Origin: Chitinophaga pinensis
GTDB taxonomy: Bacteria > Bacteroidota > Bacteroidia > Chitinophagales > Chitinophagaceae
Length of the DNA stretch: 64,000 nucleotides
Assembly (NCBI GenBank): GCA_945897185.1
Contig: CAMDFC010000002.1
Location: forward strand, 32,218-96,217
Reading direction: 5' to 3'
Shown: positions 48,396-57,412 of the stretch, piece after piece
Numbering within the stretch: the stretch's first letter is position 1
Layout: each line of letters opens with the position of its first letter
Notes under the pieces: model-generated
What the model saw: only the letters and a program-made list of their open reading frames with translations
Told to the model about the DNA's origin: nothing
The model's database searches: none
Program-made: the position numbers and the translations under genes

Positions 48396-48914
48396 ATGGA
48401 AAATTACTTAACAATCGGAAAAATAGCGGCTACCTTTGGTGTTAAGGGAGAGCTGATTTTGACCCATCATCTGGGTGAAGATGCCTCTCTGGAAGGTGTT
48501 TCAGCTTTATTCATTGAAGAGTCTTTAGGTAAATTTATACCTTATTTTATTGTGTCTGTAAAAACCAGGAATGAAGAAGAGATGTTGGTTACCTTGGAAG
48601 GGTTCGAAACACCTGAAAAATCAAAGAAGTTTGTAAAAAAGAAAGTTTGGCTTAGAGAGGCCGATGTAAAAAAATCAGCTTCTGCTTCAGCTCCAATTTC
48701 CCTACTTGGATTTTTGATGTACGAAAAGAAAAAACTATTGGGGAAAGTGATAGAGGTAATTGAACAACCTACACAGCTGTTGCTAAGCATAGAAATTAAT
48801 GAGAAAGAAGTGTTGGTTCCCATCAACGAAACAACCTTAGAGAAGATAGATCATAAAAATGAAAAAATTTATGTCCTCTTGCCTGAAGGACTCCTGGATA
48901 TTTATCTAACTTAA
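48396..48914 (+). CDS. rimM: Ribosome maturation factor RimM
   Basis: 'LTIGKIAATFGVKGELIL' N-terminus, 'VLVPINETTLEKID', 'LPEGLLDIY'. Confidence 0.92.
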   Translation: MENYLTIGKIAATFGVKGELILTHHLGEDASLEGVSALFIEESLGKFIPYFIVSVKTRNEEEMLVTLEGFETPEKSKKFVKKKVWLREADVKKSASASAPISLLGFLMYEKKKLLGKVIEVIEQPTQLLLSIEINEKEVLVPINETTLEKIDHKNEKIYVLLPEGLLDIYLT

Positions 48915-48934
48915 TGTTGCTTTTCTTGCAACAT
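48914..48934 (+). promoter_or_regulatory. Hairpin overlapping the dinB start codon
   Basis: ATGTTGC-ttttctt-GCAACAT; AT of the dinB ATG (48933) lies in the 3' arm. Confidence 0.5.
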
Positions 48935-50105
48935 GAGTGAACACCAAGTGTATATAGCCCATTTTGATTTGGATGCGTTTTTCGTTTCTGTCGAACGTAT
49001 CTTGGATCCATCCTTGGTGGGGAAACCCCTTATTTTGGGTGGTTCAAGAGAAAGAGGTGTGGTGAGTACCTGCAGCTATGAAACTAGAAAGTTTGGGGTT
49101 CATTCTGCTATGCCAATGGCAAGGGCTGTAGCGCTTTGTCCGCATGCCATTGTTATGAAAGGTACTAAAGGGCAGTATGGCAAGTTTTCACAATGGGTTA
49201 CAGACATCATCGCTGCGAGAGCACCTGTTTTCGAGAAAGCATCCATCGATGAATTTTACATCGACCTTACTGGGATGGATCGTTTTTTTGACCCTTTGCA
49301 ATGGACCATAGATTTGCGCAACGAGATAATGGAAACCACAGGGCTTCCTATTTCATTTGGACTGGCATCAAATAAAATGGTAGCAAAAATTGCTACCAAT
49401 GCAGCCAAACCCAACGGGTATTTACAAGTGCTGCCTGGGAAAGAAAAATTATTTCTTGCTCCCCTTAAAGTGAGTGAAATACCTGGTGTTGGTGAACAGG
49501 GACTGAAAACGTTGCACAGTTTGGGTATCATGAACATCGAGCAACTTTCAGCTTATCCTGTCCATTTGCTCGAACACTATTTCGGAAAATATGGTGCTGT
49601 TTTGTCAATGAAGGCCAATGGTGTTTATGCTGGGACAGTCGACAATTTTCACGAGGCAAAATCCATCTCTACAGAGCATACTTTTTTTGAAAATACCAGC
49701 GATGTAGACTATTTGTTATCCGAGCTATTACGCATGACAGAGAAGTTGGCACATGAACTCCGCGAAGACCAAAAAATGACCAGATGCATTGCAGTTAAAA
49801 TCCGGTATCCGGATTTCCAAACCCAGACCAAACAAATGGCTATCCATGCCAGTTCATATGATGATGAGTTGTACAAAGTAGTACGAGACCTTTTTAAACA
49901 ACTATATGATACCAAAAAAGCAGTTAGACTCATTGGCGTAAGATTTTCAGATCTCACAGATCAGTCGGTGCAAACCAACTTGTTCGATAATAAAATCAAA
50001 AAAGCAAATCTCTACGATGCCATTGATCAAGTAAAGAACAGATTTGGCAAAAAATCCCTGGGCAGGGGGGAGAATGAAAGGTTTAACGGCGAGAGCTGGT
50101 CCTAA
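48933..50105 (+). CDS. dinB: DNA polymerase IV (Y family)
   Basis: 'IAHFDLDAFFVSVERILDPSLVGKPLILGG', 'ASIDEFYIDLTGM' and 'SFGLASNKMVAKIATNAAKPNG'. Confidence 0.95.
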   Translation: MSEHQVYIAHFDLDAFFVSVERILDPSLVGKPLILGGSRERGVVSTCSYETRKFGVHSAMPMARAVALCPHAIVMKGTKGQYGKFSQWVTDIIAARAPVFEKASIDEFYIDLTGMDRFFDPLQWTIDLRNEIMETTGLPISFGLASNKMVAKIATNAAKPNGYLQVLPGKEKLFLAPLKVSEIPGVGEQGLKTLHSLGIMNIEQLSAYPVHLLEHYFGKYGAVLSMKANGVYAGTVDNFHEAKSISTEHTFFENTSDVDYLLSELLRMTEKLAHELREDQKMTRCIAVKIRYPDFQTQTKQMAIHASSYDDELYKVVRDLFKQLYDTKKAVRLIGVRFSDLTDQSVQTNLFDNKIKKANLYDAIDQVKNRFGKKSLGRGENERFNGESWS

Positions 50106-50122
50106 ACCCTAAAACTAATCGT

Positions 50123-50130
50123 TATCTTTG
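50123..50130 (+). promoter_or_regulatory. Candidate -7 element TATCTTTG for rlmN
   Basis: Exact TAnnTTTG, 4 nt before the ATG at 50135. Confidence 0.5.
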
Positions 50131-50134
50131 CATA

Positions 50135-51178
50135 ATGGCATTGACAACTAAACCCAACATCAGAACCTTTAGTAAAGAGGAGATTGGGGAGTATCTAGAA
50201 TCTATTGGCGAAAAAAAATTCCGCCTCCAACAAGTTTGGGAATGGTTATGGCAAAAACATGCGTTTGATTTTCAATCCATGTCAAACCTCTCTAAAGAGA
50301 TGAGGATAAAATTGGAAGAGAAATTCTCTTTCCCCTCCTTATCCGTCGATACAACCCAATACAGTGAAGATGGTACCATCAAATCTCGATTCAAAACACA
50401 TGATGGACACAAAATTGAAGGTGTACTTATTCCAACAGAAGAGCGACTCACGGCTTGTGTTTCCTCTCAGATTGGATGCAGCCTCTCCTGTAAATTCTGC
50501 GCCACTGGATACCTTGATAGACAGCGTAACCTGGATTTTGATGAGATCTACGATGAAGTGGTGTTGCTCAACCAGCAAGCCATGAAGCTTAGAGATCAGA
50601 AACTCACTAACATTGTTTTTATGGGCATGGGTGAGCCCTTGTTAAACTACAAACATGTGCTAAAGGCAATTGAAAGAATAACAGCTACAGATGGTTTGGC
50701 TATGAGTCCGAGACGAATCACCGTCTCCACAGCCGGTGTTGCAAAAATGATCAAGCAGCTGGGTGATGATATGGTGAAATTTAAATTGGCAATTTCCTTG
50801 CATGCGGCAAACGATAAAAAAAGAAACGAAATCATGCCCATCAACGAGACCAACGATATAAGTTCCCTGGTTGACGCACTGAATTATTTTCACAAAAAGA
50901 CAAAGAATGAAATTACCCTAGAGTACATCCTCTTTGATAATTTCAATGATTCTGCCGAGGATGCAGCCGAGCTTATTAAATTATACCGACAAGTTCCAGC
51001 AGATTTAGTGAATATCATTGAGTATAATCCAATCGATTTTGCCAGGTTTAAAAAACCATCCGAAGAGAAAACAGCAGCATTCATGTCTATTCTAGAAAAG
51101 AACAGGGTAAACGCAAGGCTAAGAAAGAGCAGAGGAAAAGACATCGATGCGGCATGCGGACAACTCGCAAATAAATAA
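50135..51178 (+). CDS. rlmN: 23S rRNA (adenine(2503)-C(2))-methyltransferase
   Basis: Radical SAM 'CSLSCKFCATG', 'NIVFMGMGEPLLNY' and 'SLHAANDKKRNEIMPIN'. Confidence 0.95.
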   Translation: MALTTKPNIRTFSKEEIGEYLESIGEKKFRLQQVWEWLWQKHAFDFQSMSNLSKEMRIKLEEKFSFPSLSVDTTQYSEDGTIKSRFKTHDGHKIEGVLIPTEERLTACVSSQIGCSLSCKFCATGYLDRQRNLDFDEIYDEVVLLNQQAMKLRDQKLTNIVFMGMGEPLLNYKHVLKAIERITATDGLAMSPRRITVSTAGVAKMIKQLGDDMVKFKLAISLHAANDKKRNEIMPINETNDISSLVDALNYFHKKTKNEITLEYILFDNFNDSAEDAAELIKLYRQVPADLVNIIEYNPIDFARFKKPSEEKTAAFMSILEKNRVNARLRKSRGKDIDAACGQLANK

Positions 51179-51215
51179 TTTTTAATTACTGTTGAAAAAC
51201 AGCAAAACATCAAAC

Positions 51216-52181
51216 ATGAAAAGGACAGACAATTTCTCAAAATTCGTTGAAAAGAAGAAGAACAGCGTCATTAAAGAAGAGTTAAAACAAGAAAAGAAAA
51301 AATTTAAAAAAGAAAGATCGGATGCAATTGACAAGAAGAAAATGGAGAAACGAGCCATTTCTTTGGAACAAAAAAATAAGCCTGTAAACCGCTCAGAATC
51401 TAGCGATCACCAACCTGCAGTTACCATCCGAAAGCAGGATAAATCAATGCCCCTCAATAAATACGTTGCACATTGTGGTATCTGTTCTCGTAGAGATGCA
51501 GTACCAATTATCAAAGACGGTAAAATTAAAGTCAATAAAGAAGTTATACTTGAACCCGGATTTAAAGTATCTCCAACTGATGAAGTATTTTTTGGTGGGA
51601 AGAAAATCATCCCTGAAAAAAACTTGGTTTATATTCTTTTGAATAAGCCAAAGGATTACATAACTACATTGGAAGATCCCGAAGGAAGAAAGACCGTACT
51701 GGACCTTTTGAAAGGCGCAACACTTGAACGCATTTTCCCTATTGGCAGGCTTGATAGAAATACAACGGGGGTATTGTTGTTAACCAACGATGGAGATCTT
51801 ACACAAAAGTTATCTCATCCTTCCCATGAGGTGAAAAAGATTTATGAAGTGAAACTAGACAAGCCTTTGGGTAAAGTTGATTTCGAGAAAGTATTAAACG
51901 GTATTCAATTGGAAGATGGTCTTGTGCGGGCAGATTCTCTGGCCTACACAGATGCAAAAGATAAATCGATCATTGGTATTGAATTGCATAGCGGAAGAAA
52001 TAGGGTGGTAAGACGTATGTTTGAATTTCTTGGTTACGATGTTAGAAACCTTGATCGCGTTATGTTTGGCAACCTTACTAAAAAGAATGTAGAGCGTGGG
52101 AAGTGGCGATACCTCAACGAAAAGGAAATTAGGTTGTTGAAATTCATGAACAGTTCTTTTATTAAAAAGCAAAAGGTTTGA
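51216..52181 (+). CDS. RsuA/RluB-family pseudouridine synthase with Lys-rich N-terminal extension
   Basis: S4 domain 'MPLNKYVAHCGICSRRDAVPIIKDGKIKVN', 'PIGRLDRNTTGVLLLTNDGDL' and 'GRNRVVRRMFE'; ATG 51216 preferred over TTG 51192. Confidence 0.9.
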   Translation: MKRTDNFSKFVEKKKNSVIKEELKQEKKKFKKERSDAIDKKKMEKRAISLEQKNKPVNRSESSDHQPAVTIRKQDKSMPLNKYVAHCGICSRRDAVPIIKDGKIKVNKEVILEPGFKVSPTDEVFFGGKKIIPEKNLVYILLNKPKDYITTLEDPEGRKTVLDLLKGATLERIFPIGRLDRNTTGVLLLTNDGDLTQKLSHPSHEVKKIYEVKLDKPLGKVDFEKVLNGIQLEDGLVRADSLAYTDAKDKSIIGIELHSGRNRVVRRMFEFLGYDVRNLDRVMFGNLTKKNVERGKWRYLNEKEIRLLKFMNSSFIKKQKV

Positions 52182-52906
52182 CCCCGACGTTTCCAGAAAT
52201 AGTTTTTACTGATGATGACATAATAGCGGTCAACAAACCTTCGGGTTGGTTATCTATTGCTGATAGGCACGACCACGAATTGATTTCGGTAAAGTCTTGG
52301 TTGGAAAGCAAAGGGGATAAAGTATTTATCATACACCGTATTGATAAAGATACCAGTGGACTCATTGTATTTGCAAAAAATGCAGACGCCCATAAGTACT
52401 ACAATACCCTTTTCCAAAACCGCAGCCTTGAAAAGACGTATTATGGCATGACCTTGGGTGCATTCGCTCAAGCATCTGGAACTTGTGAACATCCCATAGA
52501 AGAACATCCAACCATTGTAGGAAAAATGCGGGTGGGTAGAAAAGGGAAGCCTGCTATCACACATTATCAAGTTGAGCAAAGATTTAAGGGCTACACTTGG
52601 GTTAGATTTAAGATTGAAACTGGAAGAACCCATCAGATTCGGGTTCATATGCATAATATAGGACATCCCCTGGTTTGTGATCCCAATTATGGAAATGGCG
52701 AAGTAATTAAATTGTCTTCATTCAAAAAGAAATTCAATCTTTCAAAAAAAGAGGAAGAAGAAAGGCCCTTGCTCTCCAGGTTGGCATTGCATGCATTTGC
52801 TTTGTCATTTATAGACAGAAAAGGCAACCAAGTAGAATTACAAGCACCGCTTTCAAAAGACCTTGAAGCAAGCTTGAAGCAGATGAGCAAGTGGGCTAGC
52901 CTTTAA
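52178..52906 (+). CDS. RluA-family pseudouridine synthase
   Basis: 'AVNKPSGWLSI', 'IIHRIDKDTSGLIVFAKNA' and 'ETGRTHQIRVHM'; TTG start. Confidence 0.9.
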   Translation: MTPTFPEIVFTDDDIIAVNKPSGWLSIADRHDHELISVKSWLESKGDKVFIIHRIDKDTSGLIVFAKNADAHKYYNTLFQNRSLEKTYYGMTLGAFAQASGTCEHPIEEHPTIVGKMRVGRKGKPAITHYQVEQRFKGYTWVRFKIETGRTHQIRVHMHNIGHPLVCDPNYGNGEVIKLSSFKKKFNLSKKEEEERPLLSRLALHAFALSFIDRKGNQVELQAPLSKDLEASLKQMSKWASL

Positions 52907-54263
52907 GTATGGATATAAGTTGATGTTTATCCACCTCTTCCTGTTTGCTTGAGGAAAGGTGTTTTACAATGATTGTCCCTTTTGCCATTTCATTACTACC
53001 CAATATGATCACAAAAGGAATAGATTTTCGTTCTGCATATTTAAACTGTTTGTCGAATTTTGCCTGCTCATGAAAAAGTTCACAAGCTATACCCTCACTT
53101 CTGATTTCCTCTGCCAATAACAAAATCTGCTGTTGTTGCTCTTCTCCCGTATTGAAGAAAAGAGCTGTTGTTCCTTGTTGAATATTTTCTGGAAATAGGT
53201 TTAGCTCTTCAATCACATCATATATTCTATCCACACCAAAAGAAATACCTACACCTGCAATGCCTTTCACCCCAAAGAGACCAGTGAGGTCGTCGTACCT
53301 TCCACCACCGCCAATACTGCCCATTTGCACACCATTGGCCTTTACTTCAAAAATAGTACCTGTATAATAATTTAATCCCCTTGCAAGTGAAGAATCAATA
53401 ACGAGGTCCGGATTTTGTTTTGTGTTTTTGCAATTGGAAAGAAGATGTTTAAGTTCTTGTATTCCTTCCATGCCCACAGGAACAGTAGTGAAAAGATCTT
53501 CCAGTTGTTTTATTTTTTCTTCATTGCTTCCTGTAATTGAAATGAAAGATTCAACAACCGCTACTTGTTCCATGGATAATCCTTTTCCAATCAATTCTTC
53601 TTTCACTTTTTCAAGGCCTAACTTATCCAGTTTGTCTATTGCAACAGTAATATCCATCATGAGGTCTTCACCACCACAAAGAGCCGACAAACCTGTGAGT
53701 ATTTTTCTGTTGTTGAGGTGAATACGAACAGGGACTTTCAATTTAGAAAACACATGGCTGTAAATTAAGGCCAATTCAGTTTCATGAAGCAAGGAACTGC
53801 TACCCGCAATATCAGCATCACACTGCCAGAATTCACGATACCTTCCACGTTGTGGTCGGTCCGCACGCCATACGGGTTGCATTTGGTAACGCTTAAAAGG
53901 TAAAGTAAGCTGACTGTAATTCATAGCAACATACCTGGCAAAAGGGATGGTTAGGTCGTAGCGCAATGCACGTTCAGTAATTCCTTTATTCGTCTTTCCC
54001 TCTAACACTGCTTGGAAATCGCTTATTACCGATTCTCTTTTATCTGGATTGCTTAAGCCATTGTTCAATACTTTGAAAACAAGTTTGTCTCCTTCATCGC
54101 CATACTTTCCAAGCAGGGTTTCAGTATTCTCCATGGCTGGGGTTTCCAGCGGCTCAAATCCGTACAATTCGAAAGTCGATTTTATGGTATGCAGTATATA
54201 ATTCCTCTTACGAAGAACAGGTGCAGAAAAATCACGGGTGCCTTGTGGAATAGATGGCTTCAT
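52896..54263 (-). CDS. hisS: Histidyl-tRNA synthetase
   Basis: 'MKPSIPQGTRDFSAPVLRKRNYI', 'RYDLTIPFARYVA', 'GRYREFWQCDADIAG' and 'ARGLNYYTGTIFEV'; start corrected to 54263. Confidence 0.95.
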   Translation of the reverse strand: MKPSIPQGTRDFSAPVLRKRNYILHTIKSTFELYGFEPLETPAMENTETLLGKYGDEGDKLVFKVLNNGLSNPDKRESVISDFQAVLEGKTNKGITERALRYDLTIPFARYVAMNYSQLTLPFKRYQMQPVWRADRPQRGRYREFWQCDADIAGSSSLLHETELALIYSHVFSKLKVPVRIHLNNRKILTGLSALCGGEDLMMDITVAIDKLDKLGLEKVKEELIGKGLSMEQVAVVESFISITGSNEEKIKQLEDLFTTVPVGMEGIQELKHLLSNCKNTKQNPDLVIDSSLARGLNYYTGTIFEVKANGVQMGSIGGGGRYDDLTGLFGVKGIAGVGISFGVDRIYDVIEELNLFPENIQQGTTALFFNTGEEQQQQILLLAEEIRSEGIACELFHEQAKFDKQFKYAERKSIPFVIILGSNEMAKGTIIVKHLSSSKQEEVDKHQLISILKG

Positions 54264-54452
54264 GGCTGTAAAGTTAACGTTGTTTTTGGATGTGTAAAAT
54301 TCAGATCTGAGGGCTTGTATTTTGACCACGGAACGCCAATAATTCCAACGAAAGTGACTTCACCGTCATTTTTTACAAATTTAAGATATGGATTTTCTAG
54401 TTTTGGGTATTTGGGGAAACAGATACCCATTCGTTTTGATTAAATTGCATTT

Positions 54453-54689
54453 ATGGATACAAATTCATTTAGAGACAGAGAAGAAAACAGACAATCCAGG
54501 TACAAGGTTTTTTATGACTTAACAATGGGACTGATATGGTTTGCAGCAGGTATTTTCTTCATCACAGCAAAGTATATTGGTAATGGCTGGGGATTGGATT
54601 CACTTACCACTTCATTGTTCGGAATTGCAGCCCTGTGTTATGGGTTATTTAGGTTGTATAGGGGATTCTCTGCAAAAAAAAGAAGATGA
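54453..54689 (+). CDS. Small two-TM membrane protein of unknown function
   Basis: 78 aa, two hydrophobic segments, overlaps the next gene by 4 bp. Confidence 0.65.
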   Translation: MDTNSFRDREENRQSRYKVFYDLTMGLIWFAAGIFFITAKYIGNGWGLDSLTTSLFGIAALCYGLFRLYRGFSAKKRR

Positions 54690-55627
54690 AAAATAGTTTG
54701 AATAAGGTGGCATTATTTCTAATGGCAGCTGGTTTACTTGTGCTGATTTCTTCTTGTGAAGGAGTTAAAAAGAAGTCAAGGGTTAATGTTGGCGACGATA
54801 CAATTAACACCGGAACAATTCATGTGAGTATTGATGAGTCGTTTGAACCAATCATAGCGGAGCAGATCAAAGTGTTTATGTCGCAAAATTCAAAAGCTAC
54901 AATTGTTCCACACTATAAATCAGAGGAAGAATGCTTGAAAGACCTGTTGAGCGACAGTACAAGAATGGTGATTGTAACACGTGGGTTGACTGAACAAGAG
55001 GAGTTGTTTTACAAAGACACATTTATGTTTGTGCCCATGTGGGGTAAGATAGCAAACGATGCAATTGCAGTTGTAGCACACAACAAATCGAAGGACAGTC
55101 TATTTTCTGTTGCAGAAATCAGGTCCATGCTCAATGGCACAAGCAAATATCCTTATGAGCTGGTAATGGATGGTTTAAAAGCAACCAGCACAGTTAGGTT
55201 CTTGATTGATTCAGTGTTACGCGGACAAAATTTTGGGGGTAAAGTATTGGCCGCATCCAGTTCTGAGGGGGTTGTTGATTATGTGGCAACCCACCCCAAT
55301 GCACTTGGTTTCATAGGGGTAAGCTGGATTGGGAACAAAGACGATTCTTCCCAATTGAGTTTTCAGAAAAGGATAAAAATTGCAGCCCTACAGTGCGCAA
55401 ATTGCACAGAAGAGGTTTATGTACGCCCCTATCAAGCCAACATCGCCATGAAACGATACCCTTTAAATAGGGGATTGTATTATATCCTTAAAGAAAATTA
55501 CGCTGGCTTGGGCAAAGGATTTATCAATTTCTTAACGCACGAGAAGGGGCAATTAATCTTCAAAAGAGGTTATCTTGTACCTGATAGAATGGGTTTTCAA
55601 ATTAGAAAAGCAAATTTTTCAGAATAA
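54686..55627 (+). CDS. PstS-like substrate-binding lipoprotein
   Basis: Lipobox-like 'VLISSCEG'; 'GTIHVSIDESFEPIIAEQIKVF' and 'NALGFIGVSW' of the PBP-like family. Confidence 0.82.
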   Translation: MKNSLNKVALFLMAAGLLVLISSCEGVKKKSRVNVGDDTINTGTIHVSIDESFEPIIAEQIKVFMSQNSKATIVPHYKSEEECLKDLLSDSTRMVIVTRGLTEQEELFYKDTFMFVPMWGKIANDAIAVVAHNKSKDSLFSVAEIRSMLNGTSKYPYELVMDGLKATSTVRFLIDSVLRGQNFGGKVLAASSSEGVVDYVATHPNALGFIGVSWIGNKDDSSQLSFQKRIKIAALQCANCTEEVYVRPYQANIAMKRYPLNRGLYYILKENYAGLGKGFINFLTHEKGQLIFKRGYLVPDRMGFQIRKANFSE

Positions 55628-55639
55628 AAATGAATTTCT

Positions 55640-55647
55640 TACATTTG
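55640..55647 (+). promoter_or_regulatory. Candidate -7 element TACATTTG for the TPR gene
   Basis: Exact TAnnTTTG, 22 nt before the ATG at 55670. Confidence 0.45.
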
Positions 55648-55669
55648 CATCCCTATAAATTAAGAAACG

Positions 55670-57298
55670 ATGCATAAAATGAAATTGGGTTTAACGGTGC
55701 TGTTGTTAGTAGTAACTCTTCATCTTTTTGCACAAACTGTAAATGAAGCAAAAAAACACATTCATGCTAAAAAGCACAATACTGCAAAATCAACTTTAAG
55801 AGCTGCGCTGGAAACTGATCCCAACAATCCAGAATTGATCTATTGGTTAGCACAATCCTACTTCGACCACAAGGATCCAAAAGGTGCAAAGCAAGTATTG
55901 TTAAAGCACATGGGTGGTCCATTGGGGAATAACCCTTTGTTGTTGGTAGCAATGGGACAGGTGGAATTGACAGAAAAAAACCCAAACGATGCTCGTCAGC
56001 GTTTTGAAACTGCCATATCTCTGACCAAAGGGAAAGACATTACTATTTTTACTGCAATTGGTAAGGCCAACCTGGAACAAGGAGGTGATGCTGCCTATGG
56101 TATTGAAAAGTTGAAATTGGCAACAGCAATTAGGGGATTCAAAGACCCCATGACCTATATCTATATGGGTGATTTATACCGTGCATTACAAAACGGTGGT
56201 GGCGCTGTTTCTTCTTATGAAAATGCTTTGTTGGTAGATCCTAAGTCTGCCTTGGCCAAACATAAAATTGGTAAGGTTTATCTCACCCAAGGAAGTGAGC
56301 AGCGAGAAATTTTCTTGCAAAAATTTTCTGATGCCATTTTGGAGGATCCAACTTTTACTCCTGCTTTATACGATATGTATTCATTTCACTTCTCAAGAGA
56401 CGTGAACCTTGCGATTAAATACTTTAATGAGTACAAAAAACATGCAGAACCCGGTCCAGCTTTGGATTATGAAGAAGCCAGCTTACAATTCGCTTCTGCA
56501 AACTTCCAGAATGCGATTGCTAAATCTGACGATCTACTAAAGAGTCAGGGCGATTCCGCAGATCCACGCTTATACAGGTTAAAAGCTTACAGTTATGATA
56601 AATTAGGGGATTCAATCCAAGCTTTATCCAATCTGGAAATATTCTTCCAAAAAGTAAAGCATCCTGAAGACATCAATCCTGAAAATTATTTGATTGCTGC
56701 CTACAATGCGGCTAAACAAAAAACTGATCCGGCTAAAGTGGATTATTATTTTACCAAAGCAATAGAAGCAGACACAACAATTGAAAATAAGGTGGATTAC
56801 ACCAGGAAGGCAGCAGATTTCTTTAAAAGGTCTGCAAATACACCAAAATCTGCCGAGTGGTTATTAAAGCTTTTGGCGATCAATCCAAAGCAAAGCAAAG
56901 TAGATTTGTACAATGCAGGATTTGAGCACTTCAAAGCCACTGATTACAAGCGTGCGGATAGCTTGTTCACTGTTTACAAAACAGTATATCCAACCGAGGT
57001 ATACGGACATTATTGGTCGTTCCGTTCACTTTCTGCAGTAGATTCTACTATGGAATTGGGATTGGCAGTTACAGATTGTGAGAAGTTTATTTCAATAGCA
57101 GAAGCCGACAAAGGGAAAAACAAAAACACTTTGGTTACTGCTTATGGATATTTAGCAGGCTACACTGCCAATATCAAGAAAGACCTAGCCGGCGCTTCAG
57201 CATTTTTGGAAAAAATTATCGAAATTGAACCTAATAACCAAGATGCAATTAAAAACAGAGACATCATCCAAAAAGCACTGGCAGCACCCAAAAAATAA
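55670..57298 (+). CDS. Secreted tetratricopeptide-repeat protein
   Basis: 542 aa; signal peptide; multiple TPR-like units such as 'DPNNPELIYWLAQSYFDHKDPKGAKQVL'. Confidence 0.85.
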   Translation: MHKMKLGLTVLLLVVTLHLFAQTVNEAKKHIHAKKHNTAKSTLRAALETDPNNPELIYWLAQSYFDHKDPKGAKQVLLKHMGGPLGNNPLLLVAMGQVELTEKNPNDARQRFETAISLTKGKDITIFTAIGKANLEQGGDAAYGIEKLKLATAIRGFKDPMTYIYMGDLYRALQNGGGAVSSYENALLVDPKSALAKHKIGKVYLTQGSEQREIFLQKFSDAILEDPTFTPALYDMYSFHFSRDVNLAIKYFNEYKKHAEPGPALDYEEASLQFASANFQNAIAKSDDLLKSQGDSADPRLYRLKAYSYDKLGDSIQALSNLEIFFQKVKHPEDINPENYLIAAYNAAKQKTDPAKVDYYFTKAIEADTTIENKVDYTRKAADFFKRSANTPKSAEWLLKLLAINPKQSKVDLYNAGFEHFKATDYKRADSLFTVYKTVYPTEVYGHYWSFRSLSAVDSTMELGLAVTDCEKFISIAEADKGKNKNTLVTAYGYLAGYTANIKKDLAGASAFLEKIIEIEPNNQDAIKNRDIIQKALAAPKK

Positions 57299-57323
57299 TA
57301 CATAATCCTATTTATCCCATACG

Positions 57324-57354
57324 GGGCCCAGATATTCTTCTGGGCCCTTTTTTT
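57324..57354 (+). terminator. Intrinsic terminator after the TPR gene
   Basis: gggcccaga-tattct-tctgggccc followed by TTTTTTT. Confidence 0.9.
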
Positions 57355-57391
57355 ATCTCCTTATTTTTCATTTTTTCACTCCCTTTTTACC

Positions 57392-57399
57392 TATTTTTG
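57392..57399 (+). promoter_or_regulatory. Candidate -7 element TATTTTTG for the nuo operon
   Basis: Exact TAnnTTTG, 13 nt before the ATG at 57413. Confidence 0.5.
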
Positions 57400-57412
57400 C
57401 GGCGTCAAATCG

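Noticed and set aside
54404-54429. TGGGTAT...ATACCCA inverted repeat upstream of the small membrane protein gene
   Set aside because: Arms of 7 bp with 12-nt loop, no T-tract and no second copy seen; too weak alone.
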